Positions 46,609 through 55,831 of a DNA stretch of 64,000 bases are shown piece after piece (the first letter of the stretch is position 1; each line of letters opens with the position of its first letter). The notes under the pieces are model-generated. The model was given only the letters and a program-made list of their open reading frames with translations. It was not told where the DNA came from and made no database searches. The translations under genes were made by a program, and so were the position numbers. This stretch comes from Limosilactobacillus panis (GTDB lineage: Bacteria; Bacillota; Bacilli; Lactobacillales; Lactobacillaceae), in assembly GCF_019797825.1 (NCBI RefSeq), contig NZ_CP081855.1, positions 1 to 64,000 on the forward strand, in the 5' to 3' direction.

Positions 46609-47034
46609 ATGAAATATTCGCACCGGCTGAGCGACGCCGTACACATCTTGGTATACATAGAAATTTTAGGGAGTGCTAGCAGCTCAACAATTGCTGATAG
46701 TGTCAATTCAAATCCCAGTTTGATTCGGCGCTTGATCGCCCGGATGGTCAAGGCGGGGATCTTAAACCGCAAGGGCAAGGGGAACGAGATTGCAATCAGC
46801 CTGACGCGGCCGGCGAACCAAGTCAGTCTCCTCGATGTCTACCAGGCGGTGGAGGACCATCAGCACTTCTTAAACGTTGACCAGGAAGTCAACCACAACC
46901 AGCCCCTGGGCCGCAGCATGCCGGCGGTCCTTAGCGAGGCGTATGGACAGGTACAGATTGCCGCGGAACAGGAAATGGCCCAGATTAGCCTGCAGTCGGT
47001 TGTCGATGCGGTCCGGGCGAAGATGGAAGAATAA
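46609..47034 (+). CDS. Rrf2-family transcriptional regulator
   Basis: 141 residues. Winged-helix start MKYSHRLSDAVHILVYIEI, recognition helix SVNSNPSLIRRLIARMVKAGIL. The three-Cys cluster that binds Fe-S in IscR or NsrR is absent (no Cys in the protein), so it is of the ligand-sensing YwnA/CymR-like kind. It likely acts on itself and perhaps osmC. Confidence 0.88.
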   Translation: MKYSHRLSDAVHILVYIEILGSASSSTIADSVNSNPSLIRRLIARMVKAGILNRKGKGNEIAISLTRPANQVSLLDVYQAVEDHQHFLNVDQEVNHNQPLGRSMPAVLSEAYGQVQIAAEQEMAQISLQSVVDAVRAKMEE

Positions 47035-47063
47035 AGGAACTGGAGAAGAAGCTCCTCACACCC

Positions 47064-47107
47064 AAAAATCCGTACCACGATTTCTAAAATTCGTGGTGCG
47101 GATTTTC
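47064..47107 (+). terminator. Hairpin terminator after the Rrf2 gene
   Basis: AAAATCCGTACCACGA pairs with TCGTGGTGCGGATTTT. Almost the same hairpin recurs at 47410-47449. Confidence 0.8.
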
Positions 47108-47409
47108 CTATCTTGGACTAGAAAATCAAAGTTATTTCCCGATCTTCGTAGTTGCATTGCTGACTTTTGTTTTCACATTCTGTTGAAAATAAAAGACCGT
47201 CCGCATAGAACTTTGGCCGGTTCGCGGACGATCTTCTATTGATCTAAAGTAACCAGGTCACCGTCTTTTTAACGGGCCTGCTTTTTCTGTATCTATATTA
47301 TAACATGATTATAAAATGTAATGATGGTTAATTGATGTGTCTGTGATATAGAAGATGAAAAGAGGATGCTGACTTGCGCTCACCGTTTTTTCACATGTAG
47401 CAAAAGGAA
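47108..47409. other. Non-coding gap between two like hairpins
   Basis: About 300 bases without a supported gene. A third hairpin, GACCGTCCGC with GCGGACGATC, lies near 47196-47236. The rest is AT-rich with no conserved ORF. Could be a remnant of a lost gene or small repeat. Confidence 0.5.
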
Positions 47410-47449
47410 AAAATCCGCACCACGATTCAAAATTTGTGGTGCGGATTTT
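47410..47449. terminator. Hairpin terminator of the araT operon
   Basis: AAAATCCGCACCAC pairs with GTGGTGCGGATTTT; on the minus strand it is followed by a T run, right after the GNAT gene that ends the operon. Confidence 0.82.
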
Positions 47450-47475
47450 CCTATTTTAAGCTGATATCCTGACCT

Positions 47476-47913
47476 CTAAAGTCCGGGATGCTTCATGTGA
47501 ACGTGCTTGCGGTCGGCCTCGATGAACTGGTCACCATAGCTTTTGAAGCCAAATTTCCGGTAGTATCCTTCGACTTGTACCTGGGCGTGGATAATGATCT
47601 CCTTACCGGGGAAGTGCCGCTTGATACCGGCGAGGATGTGGTCCATTAGTGGCGTTCCTAGTCCTTGTCCACGGTAGTCCTTAGCAATCACGACCCGGCC
47701 GAAGGTAACGTGATCACCCGTGGTGAAGTAGCGCGCATAAGCAACTAATTCCTGGCCGGCCATGCAGAAAACATGGCGGGCTTGCGGGTCATCGTCGTCG
47801 GGGTCGTAGTAGGCGCTGTCCTGTTCGGTATTGAAGACCAGGGCCCGGAGCTTATAAATCTTAAACAGTTCGTGAACGGTTAGTTCGTCAAAATCCTTGT
47901 CATACCAGTCCAT
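47476..47913 (-). CDS. GNAT-family N-acetyltransferase, ElaA type
   Basis: 145 residues, single GNAT fold. Acetyl-CoA loop: RVVIAKDYRGQGLGTPLMDHIL; N-terminal YKLRALVFNTEQ and AYARYF as in ElaA; C-terminal YYRKFGFKSYGDQFIE. Substrate unknown. It begins two bases after the D-2-hydroxyacid dehydrogenase ends, so it belongs to the same transcript as the aminotransferase. Confidence 0.85.
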   Translation of the reverse strand: MDWYDKDFDELTVHELFKIYKLRALVFNTEQDSAYYDPDDDDPQARHVFCMAGQELVAYARYFTTGDHVTFGRVVIAKDYRGQGLGTPLMDHILAGIKRHFPGKEIIIHAQVQVEGYYRKFGFKSYGDQFIEADRKHVHMKHPGL

Positions 47914-47915
47914 TG

Positions 47916-48917
47916 TTACTTCTCCGGTTGAACTTCGTGTGGGGACTTCTTACCAGCGAGGACGGTGAGGACGTCCTCCAGTGAGAAGTCGACCATGTTC
48001 TTGACGGCCAGGTTGGTGAAGAAGGCGATGTGGGGCGTCAGGATGACGTTGTCCATCTCGTGAAGCTCCTTGATCAACGGCACGTCGTCAAGGCCCTTCT
48101 CCCGGCGGTCAGTCATGACGACCTTTTGTTCCCCTTCGAAGGTGTCTAAGGCGGCGGCCGCGATTTCCTTCTTCTTCAGGGCGTCAACTAAGTCCGCCGT
48201 GACCACGACAGGACCCCGACTGGCGTTGACCAGGCCGGCAGTCGGCTTCATCAGTGCCAGGTCCTTACCAGTGATCAGGCCCGTGGAGGTTGGGTTGAGG
48301 TCCACGTGGAGGCTGATGACGTCACTTTGCTTGAGGAGGTCTTCCTTAGAAACGTAGTCGACGATGCCCTTCATCTCTTCTCTGGGCTTAACATCAAAGC
48401 CGAGGACGTGGGCGCCCAGGGCGTTGAGGAGCTTGGCCAGGGTACCACCAATCCGGCCCACCCCGATGATGCCGATGGTGGCGGTGTGGATTTCTAAGGC
48501 CTGCTCGTCACTGAACCAGCGGAAGTCGTTTTGGGCGACCTGGCTGTCGAAGCGGTAGGACTTACGGAGCAGGCGGAAGATTTGCATGAGGGCGTGTTCG
48601 GCAACGGACCGGGGCGAGTATGCCGGGACGTTGGTGACAATCAGGCCGTTTTCGTGGGCCTTTTGGATGTCGACCATGTCAAAGCCGGCGGTCCGGGTGG
48701 CGATCTGCTTCAACCCGTTGGCCTTCAGTTTGGGGTAGACCGCGGGATCAACCTTACTCCGTTGCTGGATAACCAGGCCATCCATCCCCGCTGTCATGTC
48801 AACCGCGTCGTCGATCAGCTTGGGGGTCGTGGTGATCTCAACATCGTGTTCCTTGGCAAAGGCCTTAATGGCGGCCTGTTCATCGTCTCTTACACTGGTC
48901 ATTAAAATTTTAGTCAT
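47916..48917 (-). CDS. D-2-hydroxyacid dehydrogenase (HicDH/phenyllactate type)
   Basis: NAD-dependent reduction of 2-keto acids to D-2-hydroxy acids. 333 residues; Rossmann motif GVGRIGGTLAK, active-site Arg in NASRGPVVV, Glu in LDTFEGE and His in LTPHIAF. More distant from the three lactate-dehydrogenase-like copies in the window than they are from each other. In one operon with an aromatic aminotransferase it could turn phenylpyruvate or 4-hydroxyphenylpyruvate into phenyllactate-type acids, a known lactobacillus product. Substrate is inference. Confidence 0.85.
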   Translation of the reverse strand: MTKILMTSVRDDEQAAIKAFAKEHDVEITTTPKLIDDAVDMTAGMDGLVIQQRSKVDPAVYPKLKANGLKQIATRTAGFDMVDIQKAHENGLIVTNVPAYSPRSVAEHALMQIFRLLRKSYRFDSQVAQNDFRWFSDEQALEIHTATIGIIGVGRIGGTLAKLLNALGAHVLGFDVKPREEMKGIVDYVSKEDLLKQSDVISLHVDLNPTSTGLITGKDLALMKPTAGLVNASRGPVVVTADLVDALKKKEIAAAALDTFEGEQKVVMTDRREKGLDDVPLIKELHEMDNVILTPHIAFFTNLAVKNMVDFSLEDVLTVLAGKKSPHEVQPEK

Positions 48918-48920
48918 TAT

Positions 48921-50105
48921 TTAGTCCTCCTTTAGAAAAGCAGCAATCCGGTCAACGGCCGTCTTCAGGTTGTCCATACTAGTAGCGTAACTGAGCCGCA
49001 GGAAGCCCTGGCCACCGGCCCCAAAGTAGGAGCCCGGAATAACGGCGACCTTTCCTTCTTCAGCTAACTTGGTAGCGAAGGCGACATCGTCAGTGCCAAA
49101 CGCTGCCGGGATCTTGGCGAAGACGTAGAAGGCACCCCGGGGAGTGGCCAGTTCAAAGCCCAGCTTCTGGAGGGCGCCAACCAGGAAGTCACGCCGCTCT
49201 TGGTATGCCTTCTTCATGGTCAGGGTCGCCTGGTGGCCAGCTTCCGTGCCGAATGCAGCGGTGGCAGCGGCCATGGCAGAATCGGTGGCGGAGGTGATCA
49301 TCATCCCGCTCAGGGCACTAACGGGGCCCATCAGTTGCTTTGGTCCGGCGATGAAGCCGATCCGGTAACCGGTCATGGCGTGGGACTTGGATGCCCCGTT
49401 GAGGAGCAAGGTCTGCTCGGGGATGAATTTAGCAATTGAGGTGTGCCCACCGTCGTAGACTAGCTCGGAGTAAATTTCATCGGCGATAACGACCAGGTCG
49501 GTGTCCTTAACGGCGCCGGCCAGTTCCTCAATTTGGGCGGCCGTGTAAGTGACGCCGGTCGGGTTAGATGGGTAGTTTAAGATTAAAGCCTTGGCAGCTG
49601 GGTGGTCGGCAATGGCGGCTTTGAGCTTGTCAGGCGTCAGGACAAAGTCGTCGGCACTGGTGTCGATTTCCACGACCTGGCCGCCGAGCATGGTGGTGAT
49701 GGCCATGTAGAGGGGGAAGGTTGGGGTGGCAATCAGGACTTCATCACCTGGGTTAATCAAAGTTGCCAAAGCGGCGTAGATCCCCTGGGTGGCCCCGATG
49801 GTTACGGCAATCTCACCGTTCGGATCGTAGTCGAGCTGGTAGCGGTCGTTCAGGAAGTGAGCAATCGCCTTCCGCAGGGCGATGGTCCCGACCCCTGGAG
49901 CATAGTGGGAGTCGTTATCGTTAATGCTCTTAATGGCGGCTTCCTTCATGGCGTCCGGGACGTTGAAGTCCGGTTCCCCCAGGGTTAGTTTAATAATGCC
50001 TGGGACCTGGCTGGCCTTGGCATCGAATTCCCGGATGCCGACAGGCTTGAGACGGGCGAAGTTGTTGTTCAGACGGTTCATTAGACTTGGTTTAGTTGCT
50101 GGCAT
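48921..50105 (-). CDS. araT: Aromatic aminotransferase, AraT-like class I/II
   Basis: PLP enzyme exchanging amino groups between aromatic amino acids and 2-keto acids. 394 residues from an ATG behind AAGGAGG; the open frame extends upstream into the terminator but is not coding there. Motifs: IKLTLGEPDFNVPDA, NYPSNPTGV, ADEIYSELVY and the PLP lysine in LLNGASKSHAMTGYRIGF. Much like Lactococcus AraT. Its transcript begins at a strong promoter and first encodes an aromatic leader peptide and terminator, so expression is probably tuned to aromatic amino-acid supply. Only three bases separate it from the next gene. Confidence 0.88.
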   Translation of the reverse strand: MPATKPSLMNRLNNNFARLKPVGIREFDAKASQVPGIIKLTLGEPDFNVPDAMKEAAIKSINDNDSHYAPGVGTIALRKAIAHFLNDRYQLDYDPNGEIAVTIGATQGIYAALATLINPGDEVLIATPTFPLYMAITTMLGGQVVEIDTSADDFVLTPDKLKAAIADHPAAKALILNYPSNPTGVTYTAAQIEELAGAVKDTDLVVIADEIYSELVYDGGHTSIAKFIPEQTLLLNGASKSHAMTGYRIGFIAGPKQLMGPVSALSGMMITSATDSAMAAATAAFGTEAGHQATLTMKKAYQERRDFLVGALQKLGFELATPRGAFYVFAKIPAAFGTDDVAFATKLAEEGKVAVIPGSYFGAGGQGFLRLSYATSMDNLKTAVDRIAAFLKED

Positions 50106-50130
50106 GATAAAATTCCTCCTTGAAAATACG

Positions 50131-50165
50131 AAAAAGACCCGGAGTGGATTAACCATATCCGGGTC
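50131..50165 (-). terminator. Attenuator terminator before araT
   Basis: GACCCGGATATGG and CCACTCCGGGTC form the stem on the minus strand, followed by five T. Its 5' arm can instead pair with TAACATATCCGG at 50201-50214, which would prevent termination. Confidence 0.8.
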
Positions 50166-50200
50166 TTTTCATCAGATTGGAATGAGTATGATGAGGAGGG

Positions 50201-50225
50201 CTCCGGATATGTTAGACCATCCGGA
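50201..50225 (-). promoter_or_regulatory. Antiterminator and competing hairpin
   Basis: On the minus strand CCGGAT (segment 1) pairs with ATCCGG (segment 2). Segment 2 with its flank TAACAT can instead pair over 12 bases, one bulge, with CCGGATATGGTTA (segment 3) in the terminator stem. Segments 1:2 plus 3:4 give termination; 2:3 gives read-through. Confidence 0.7.
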
Positions 50226-50242
50226 AACCGCCAATGACAAAA

Positions 50243-50323
50243 TCACTGCTGGTTAGCGGATAGCATGACGCTAAACCAGAAGTAATATGCCCGATTCAAT
50301 TGTTGAATCCGTGATTTCATCAT
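50243..50323 (-). CDS. Aromatic leader peptide of the araT operon
   Basis: A 26-residue mini-ORF starting MMKSRIQQ with five aromatic residues in a row, AYYFWF, then SVMLSANQQ and stop. It has AAGGAG seven bases before the ATG and a strong promoter 25 bases upstream. Its 3' part contains CTGGTTTAGCG and CGCTAACCAG, which pair, and CCGCTAA can pair with TTGGCGG just after the stop. The order leader peptide, alternative hairpins, terminator, aminotransferase is a classical attenuator that reads Tyr/Phe/Trp tRNA charging. Whether stalling raises expression on starvation or on excess cannot be told from sequence. Confidence 0.8.
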   Translation of the reverse strand: MMKSRIQQLNRAYYFWFSVMLSANQQ

Positions 50324-50355
50324 TAGTGAACTCCTTAATTAACTGATTGTTAATC

Positions 50356-50383
50356 ATTCTAATTTATTTTTAACCTTTGTCAA
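50356..50383 (-). promoter_or_regulatory. Promoter of the aromatic leader and araT operon
   Basis: TTGACA and TAGAAT with 16 bases between on the minus strand, placing the start of transcription about 25 bases before the leader ATG. Confidence 0.82.
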
Positions 50384-50501
50384 GGGTTAGCCGGAAATTA
50401 ATTCGGGCCCACCGCGGGAGATGCTTGCTATCACGGGCGTTTTCTCCATCCGCAAAAAATCTCAAATTATTTCACTTTTTTGCTATACCTCAATTGTCAA
50501 G

Positions 50502-51681
50502 TTAAGTGCAACACTAATGGCCTATTCTTATAATTGGTCTAGAAAGTTAAACCAGTTGTGGCATAACATCCGCTGGACAACTATAGCTTAAACAGCGGCG
50601 GGGACGGTGATTCAGCGTGTCTTGAACCAACTGCAGATCCACTAATGAGAGGTTTTTAAAGGAATGCCCCTTTGGGAAGGACTCTCTTAATTGACCATTC
50701 ACATTCTCATTAGTGCCCCGTTCCCAGGGAGAATATGGATGGGCAAAGTAGATTTCCGTTCCTTGAACCTGATTTAAACTAGCGAATTCCGAGCCGTTGT
50801 CAAACGTGATCGTCCGAAAGTTTTCTGCACCGTAATCATCAATCGTATCTTGGAGGGCTTGCCGGCAAGTCTCTGCCCGGTAATCAGGCAATTTAACGAT
50901 AATTTCCATCCGGCTAACTCGCTCGGTTAACGTCATTAAAGCTGGTTCGGACTCAACCCGTTTGGCTTTCACTAAGTCGCCTTCCCAATGGCCCAACTCC
51001 TGACGTTTCCGAACCACTGCGGGCCGGTCTTCAATGGACTGTCCAAGCCGTTTTTTATTCAGGCGGGCATGTCGGTGATTCGGGCGTTTAACGCGGCGAC
51101 GTAGCTTCATGGGTAAATCATAGTTGTGAAGCTCCAGGAGCTTGCCAGCCTCGATATACCGATAGACCGTAGCCGTTGATGGGCAGGGAAAGCCCGGGTA
51201 ATGAGCTTTGAAATAGTGGACATACGTATCGACACTGAAAACTCGTGGCTTAGCTTTTAAAGCTTTCGGCAGGGACTTGAAGAACACGGCAGCCCGCTGC
51301 AGTAAACCTTTGGGGTGACACTTGGCCCGCTGTTCTCGATAGTAAGCCGCCCCGCGCTCGGCAAAGTAGCCCTGATATGACCGATGTTTCTGGGAATCAA
51401 TCTGGGTGGTTAACCCGCGTTTTAATTCGCGAGAAATGGTGCTGGGACTCCGGTGAGGCCGGCTGGCGATCTGACGAACGCCAAATCCTAATCGAGTCAG
51501 GGACTCAATTTGACCGCGTTCAAAAGATTGGAGTTGTTGGTAATGCTTAGGCATGATATTCTTAGTTTGGGTCATGAAGACACCTATCCTTATCTGTTGA
51601 TTTTGTCGTTAATAATAAGAATAGGCCTTCATGGTCTTTTAAGCTAGTCTAATTGGTCTAGTTATCAAGTGTTGCACTTCA
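50502..51681 (-). mobile_element. IS30-family insertion sequence
   Basis: About 1.2 kb with ends TTAAGTGCAACACTA and, on the other strand, TGAAGTGCAACACTT; a second shared word, GGCCTATTCTTAT, lies inward on both sides. Borders are approximate. One intact transposase gene. It lies upstream of the araT promoter and of the small HTH gene, in an intergenic site, so no gene is visibly broken. Confidence 0.85.
50547..51575 (-). CDS. IS30-family transposase
   Basis: 342 residues. N-terminal helix-turn-helix (FERGQIESLTRLGFGVRQIA, SPSTISRELKRG), then the DDE core with GHWEGDLVKAKRVES, TFDNGSEFASLNQV and SPWERGTNENVNGQLRESFP, ending LNHRPRRCLSYSCPADVM. All motifs intact, so probably active. Confidence 0.93.
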   Translation of the reverse strand: MTQTKNIMPKHYQQLQSFERGQIESLTRLGFGVRQIASRPHRSPSTISRELKRGLTTQIDSQKHRSYQGYFAERGAAYYREQRAKCHPKGLLQRAAVFFKSLPKALKAKPRVFSVDTYVHYFKAHYPGFPCPSTATVYRYIEAGKLLELHNYDLPMKLRRRVKRPNHRHARLNKKRLGQSIEDRPAVVRKRQELGHWEGDLVKAKRVESEPALMTLTERVSRMEIIVKLPDYRAETCRQALQDTIDDYGAENFRTITFDNGSEFASLNQVQGTEIYFAHPYSPWERGTNENVNGQLRESFPKGHSFKNLSLVDLQLVQDTLNHRPRRCLSYSCPADVMPQLV

Positions 51682-51714
51682 ATTTTAAATCGGGGCTTTT
51701 TTGCTATATTACAC

Positions 51715-51742
51715 TTGCGTTATACCACAGATGTGATATAAT
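51715..51742 (+). promoter_or_regulatory. Promoter of the small HTH gene and possibly clpL
   Basis: TTGCGT and a perfect TATAAT, 16 bases apart, beginning just outside the IS30 right end. No convincing CtsR (GGTCAAA repeat) or HrcA site seen nearby. Confidence 0.7.
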
Positions 51743-51768
51743 AATAGATGTAAAGGAAGTGAAGAGCG

Positions 51769-52011
51769 ATGCGGATCGATATTAAGCGATATCTGGAGGT
51801 GCATAATCTGACCATCTACCAAGTATCAAAACGGTCCGGCTATGGCTACACGACTTTGCATAAATCATTTAACAAACCACAATCAAGTTCTACGTCGCTA
51901 AATCTTCGCGACCTTGATGCACTAGCGCAAGTCGAACATAAAGCGATGTGGGAAGTACTGCGTGATTTAGAGAATCATTATCTATACCACGATGATGATG
52001 AGTCGCTGTAG
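51769..52011 (+). CDS. Small helix-turn-helix protein
   Basis: 80 residues; residues 13-40 read LTIYQVSKRSGYGYTTLHKSFNKP, resembling an XRE/Cro-like helix-turn-helix with a serine-rich loop. GGAAGTG lies before the ATG. Function not known. It is 85 bases upstream of clpL on the same strand and no terminator is obvious, so it may share a transcript with or regulate clpL. Confidence 0.65.
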   Translation: MRIDIKRYLEVHNLTIYQVSKRSGYGYTTLHKSFNKPQSSSTSLNLRDLDALAQVEHKAMWEVLRDLENHYLYHDDDESL

Positions 52012-52096
52012 TCAGAAAGCCGCTAGTTTTTTGACTGACAATTAATGAAACTGACTACAACTAATTAAGAGAAAAAGTACAAGGGGGTACTGCGAT

Positions 52097-54292
52097 ATGG
52101 CACAAAATCCAATGGATCCATTTAACAGCGATATGAATGACATCTTCAACCAATTAATGGGTGGAATGAATGGTTACAACTCTGAAAACCGGCGTTACAT
52201 GATCAATGGCCGGGAGGTAACACCAGAAGAATTCGCTCAGTATCGGCAAACGGGTAAGTTGCCTGGCGGTGCCGCTCCACAACAAGGCGACCGTCCAGGT
52301 CAACAGCCAACCAACGGTAAGGGAAGCATTCTCCAAAAGCTCGGGCGGAACTTAACCGAAGAAGCACGCCAGGGCAAGCTTGATCCGGTAATCGGCCGGA
52401 ACAAGGAAATCCAAGAGACGGCTGAAATCTTGAGTCGGCGGACAAAGAACAACCCGGTTCTTGTCGGCGATGCTGGTGTTGGTAAGACGGCCGTTGTCGA
52501 AGGCTTAGCACAAGCAATTGTTGACGGTAACGTTCCTGCCGCCATTAAGGATAAGGAAATCATCAGTATTGACATTTCCGGTCTGGAAGCAGGAACCCAA
52601 TACCGGGGCAGCTTCGAAGAGAACATGCAAAAGCTGATTGACGAAGTTAAGAAGGCCGGTAACGTCATCCTCTTCTTCGATGAAATCCACCAAATCATCG
52701 GGGCTGGTTCTACTGGTTCCGACAGTGGTTCTAAAGGGATGGCTGACATTATCAAGCCAGCACTGTCACGGGGTGAAATTACCGTGATCGGTGCAACGAC
52801 CCAGGATGAATACCGGAACACGATTATGAAGGATGCTGCCTTAGCACGGCGGTTTAATCCGGTAACGGTTAACGCCCCAAGCAAGGCTGACACGGTTGCT
52901 ATCCTGAAAGGTATTCGGGACCTGTACGAACGTCACCACAATGTCAAGTTGCCAGATGACGTCTTGAAGGCAGCGGTGGACTACTCCGTCCAGTACATGC
53001 CACAACGTTCCCTTCCTGACAAGGCCATTGACCTGATTGATATGACTGCTGCTCACCTGGCTGCAAAACACCCAGCCCACGATGCAAAGCAGATTGAAAA
53101 GGAAATCAAGGCCCAAGAAAAGAAGCAAAAGGACGCCGCTGCTAAGGAAGACTACAAGGCTGCCCAGGCTGCTAAGGACAAGATTAGTGACCTGAAGAAG
53201 CAACTGGGTCAAAACTCCGAAGACGAGAAGGTTACGGCAACTCCAGAAGACGTTGCTAATGCCGTTGAACAAATGACTGGTATCCCGGTATCCAAGATTG
53301 GGGCCAGCGATGTTGAACGTCTGAAGGACATGGACAAGCGGCTTGAAGGCAAGGTTATCGGCCAAGACGAAGCCGTGGAAGCAGTTGCTCGGGCCATCCG
53401 GCGGAACCGGGCCGGCTTCGATGAAGGGGACCAACCAATTGGCAGCTTCCTCTTCGTTGGACCAACTGGTGTCGGAAAGACTGAATTGGCTAAGCAATTG
53501 GCCCTCGACATGTTCGGTTCCAAGAACGACATCATCCGTTTGGACATGTCTGAATACTCTGACAGGACAGCCGTTTCTAAGCTGATTGGGACAACTGCCG
53601 GTTACGTGGGCTACGATGACAACTCCAACACCTTGACGGAAAAGGTTCGTCGGCACCCGTACTCCATCATCCTGCTTGATGAAATTGAAAAGGCTAACCC
53701 ACAAGTGATTACCCTCCTTCTTCAAGTATTGGACGATGGTCGGCTGACTGATGGCCAAGGGAACACCATCGACTTCAAGAACACAATCATCATTGCAACT
53801 TCTAACGCCGGCTACTCCAACGACGCACCGGTAAAGCTGGGCAATGACGAGGACGAAGAAGACTTGATCAAGAAGTTGACTAACTACTTCCGTCCTGAAT
53901 TCTTGAACCGGTTCAACGCCATTGTTGAATTCCACAGCCTGACTAAGGACAACCTCCAAAAGATCGTTGACCTGATGCTGGCTGACGTTAACAAGACTTT
54001 GGCTAAGAAGGACATGGACGTTAAGGTTACCCCAACTGCTAAGAAGTACCTGATTGACGAAGGTTACGACAAGGCAATGGGTGCTCGTCCACTGCGCCGG
54101 GTTATCGAACGGGAAATCCGTGATAAGGTAACGGATTACTACCTTGACCACCTTGACGTCAAGCACCTGGTTGCCGAAATGCAAGATGGTAAGTTAGTCA
54201 TCGTTGACGCTAAGGACGCTGCAAAAGACGACAGCGACCAATACACGCCAAAGGCTGACGAAGACAAGGACGACAAGAAAGAAGAAAAGTAA
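52097..54292 (+). CDS. clpL: ClpL-type AAA+ ATPase/disaggregase
   Basis: Hsp100 chaperone for heat, acid and ethanol tolerance. 731 residues; N-terminus [18 protein letters not shown] and [19 protein letters not shown] is diagnostic of ClpL and lacks the Clp-N repeat and zinc finger. Two AAA+ modules: Walker [11 protein letters not shown] and Walker [11 protein letters not shown], then [10 protein letters not shown] and [13 protein letters not shown] short coiled middle domain rich in Lys/Ala/Glu lies at about 335-385. No ClpP-binding IGF loop was noted. Charged C-terminal tail of Asp/Lys. Confidence 0.95.
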   Translation: MAQNPMDPFNSDMNDIFNQLMGGMNGYNSENRRYMINGREVTPEEFAQYRQTGKLPGGAAPQQGDRPGQQPTNGKGSILQKLGRNLTEEARQGKLDPVIGRNKEIQETAEILSRRTKNNPVLVGDAGVGKTAVVEGLAQAIVDGNVPAAIKDKEIISIDISGLEAGTQYRGSFEENMQKLIDEVKKAGNVILFFDEIHQIIGAGSTGSDSGSKGMADIIKPALSRGEITVIGATTQDEYRNTIMKDAALARRFNPVTVNAPSKADTVAILKGIRDLYERHHNVKLPDDVLKAAVDYSVQYMPQRSLPDKAIDLIDMTAAHLAAKHPAHDAKQIEKEIKAQEKKQKDAAAKEDYKAAQAAKDKISDLKKQLGQNSEDEKVTATPEDVANAVEQMTGIPVSKIGASDVERLKDMDKRLEGKVIGQDEAVEAVARAIRRNRAGFDEGDQPIGSFLFVGPTGVGKTELAKQLALDMFGSKNDIIRLDMSEYSDRTAVSKLIGTTAGYVGYDDNSNTLTEKVRRHPYSIILLDEIEKANPQVITLLLQVLDDGRLTDGQGNTIDFKNTIIIATSNAGYSNDAPVKLGNDEDEEDLIKKLTNYFRPEFLNRFNAIVEFHSLTKDNLQKIVDLMLADVNKTLAKKDMDVKVTPTAKKYLIDEGYDKAMGARPLRRVIEREIRDKVTDYYLDHLDVKHLVAEMQDGKLVIVDAKDAAKDDSDQYTPKADEDKDDKKEEK

Positions 54293-54315
54293 CGCCTAAG
54301 TATTGAGCGTACGAA

Positions 54316-54352
54316 AAGAGAGATCGGAAAATTCCGGTCTCCCTTTTTTTGT
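54316..54352 (+). terminator. Terminator after clpL
   Basis: GAGATCGGAA pairs with TTCCGGTCTC (one G-T pair), followed by a run of T. Confidence 0.85.
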
Positions 54353-54370
54353 AGATAGGTGGGGTTGCGA

Positions 54371-55405
<1,035 letters not shown>

Positions 55406-55452
55406 TTAACAACTACTTACAAGGCCATTGTATCCTAATTCTCACCATTTGG

Positions 55453-55465
55453 TAAAGCGCTTTCA
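55453..55465. promoter_or_regulatory. Candidate cre (CcpA) site upstream of ldhD
   Basis: TAAAGCGCTTTCA, with the palindromic core AAAGCGCTTT, fits the cre core but departs from the consensus at the edges. It is about 80 bases before ldhD and 370 before the surface-protein gene. Confidence 0.45.
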
Positions 55466-55469
55466 TTGC

Positions 55470-55831
55470 TGGTGTGTGGCTGTTCTTAACTGATTGGCTA
55501 TTAAATTATTCATATGGAATATATTGAAGAGGTTAATAAAAGGGGCAGTGAAAGCAGTGAAGGAATTAAAACGGCAATAATTTAAGGGCTAATCAAAGTG
55601 GCTATTTTATCAACAAATTAATTTTAAAGATTTTTTTGATTAGTTTAAGGAAGTGTTTAGTTATCTCATGAAGTATATGCACGAATATTCATTTAATGTA
55701 TTATATTCATAGAAAAACAATTTGTCTAAAAGCTTTAAGAAATAGTTTTCCCCCTATGACTGATGCTAATAGATAAAAAGTAACTTTCAAAAAATGCTGC
55801 TTTTTATTATTAATCACAGGAGGATCAACAC
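55470..55831. other. Long AT-rich spacer before the surface-protein gene
   Basis: About 360 bases of AT-rich DNA with no supported ORF. Probably carries the promoter of the surface-protein gene, with TATTATATTC near 55697-55706 as a possible -10 region. No structured RNA recognised. Confidence 0.5.

Noticed and set aside
50106..50340. T-box riboswitch before araT
   Set aside because: No T-box AGGGTGGNACCGCG motif; a translated leader ORF explains the structure better.
52012..52096. CtsR or HrcA operator before clpL
   Set aside because: TTTTTTGACTGAC is only a partial resemblance, and no second half-site or CIRCE repeat is present.
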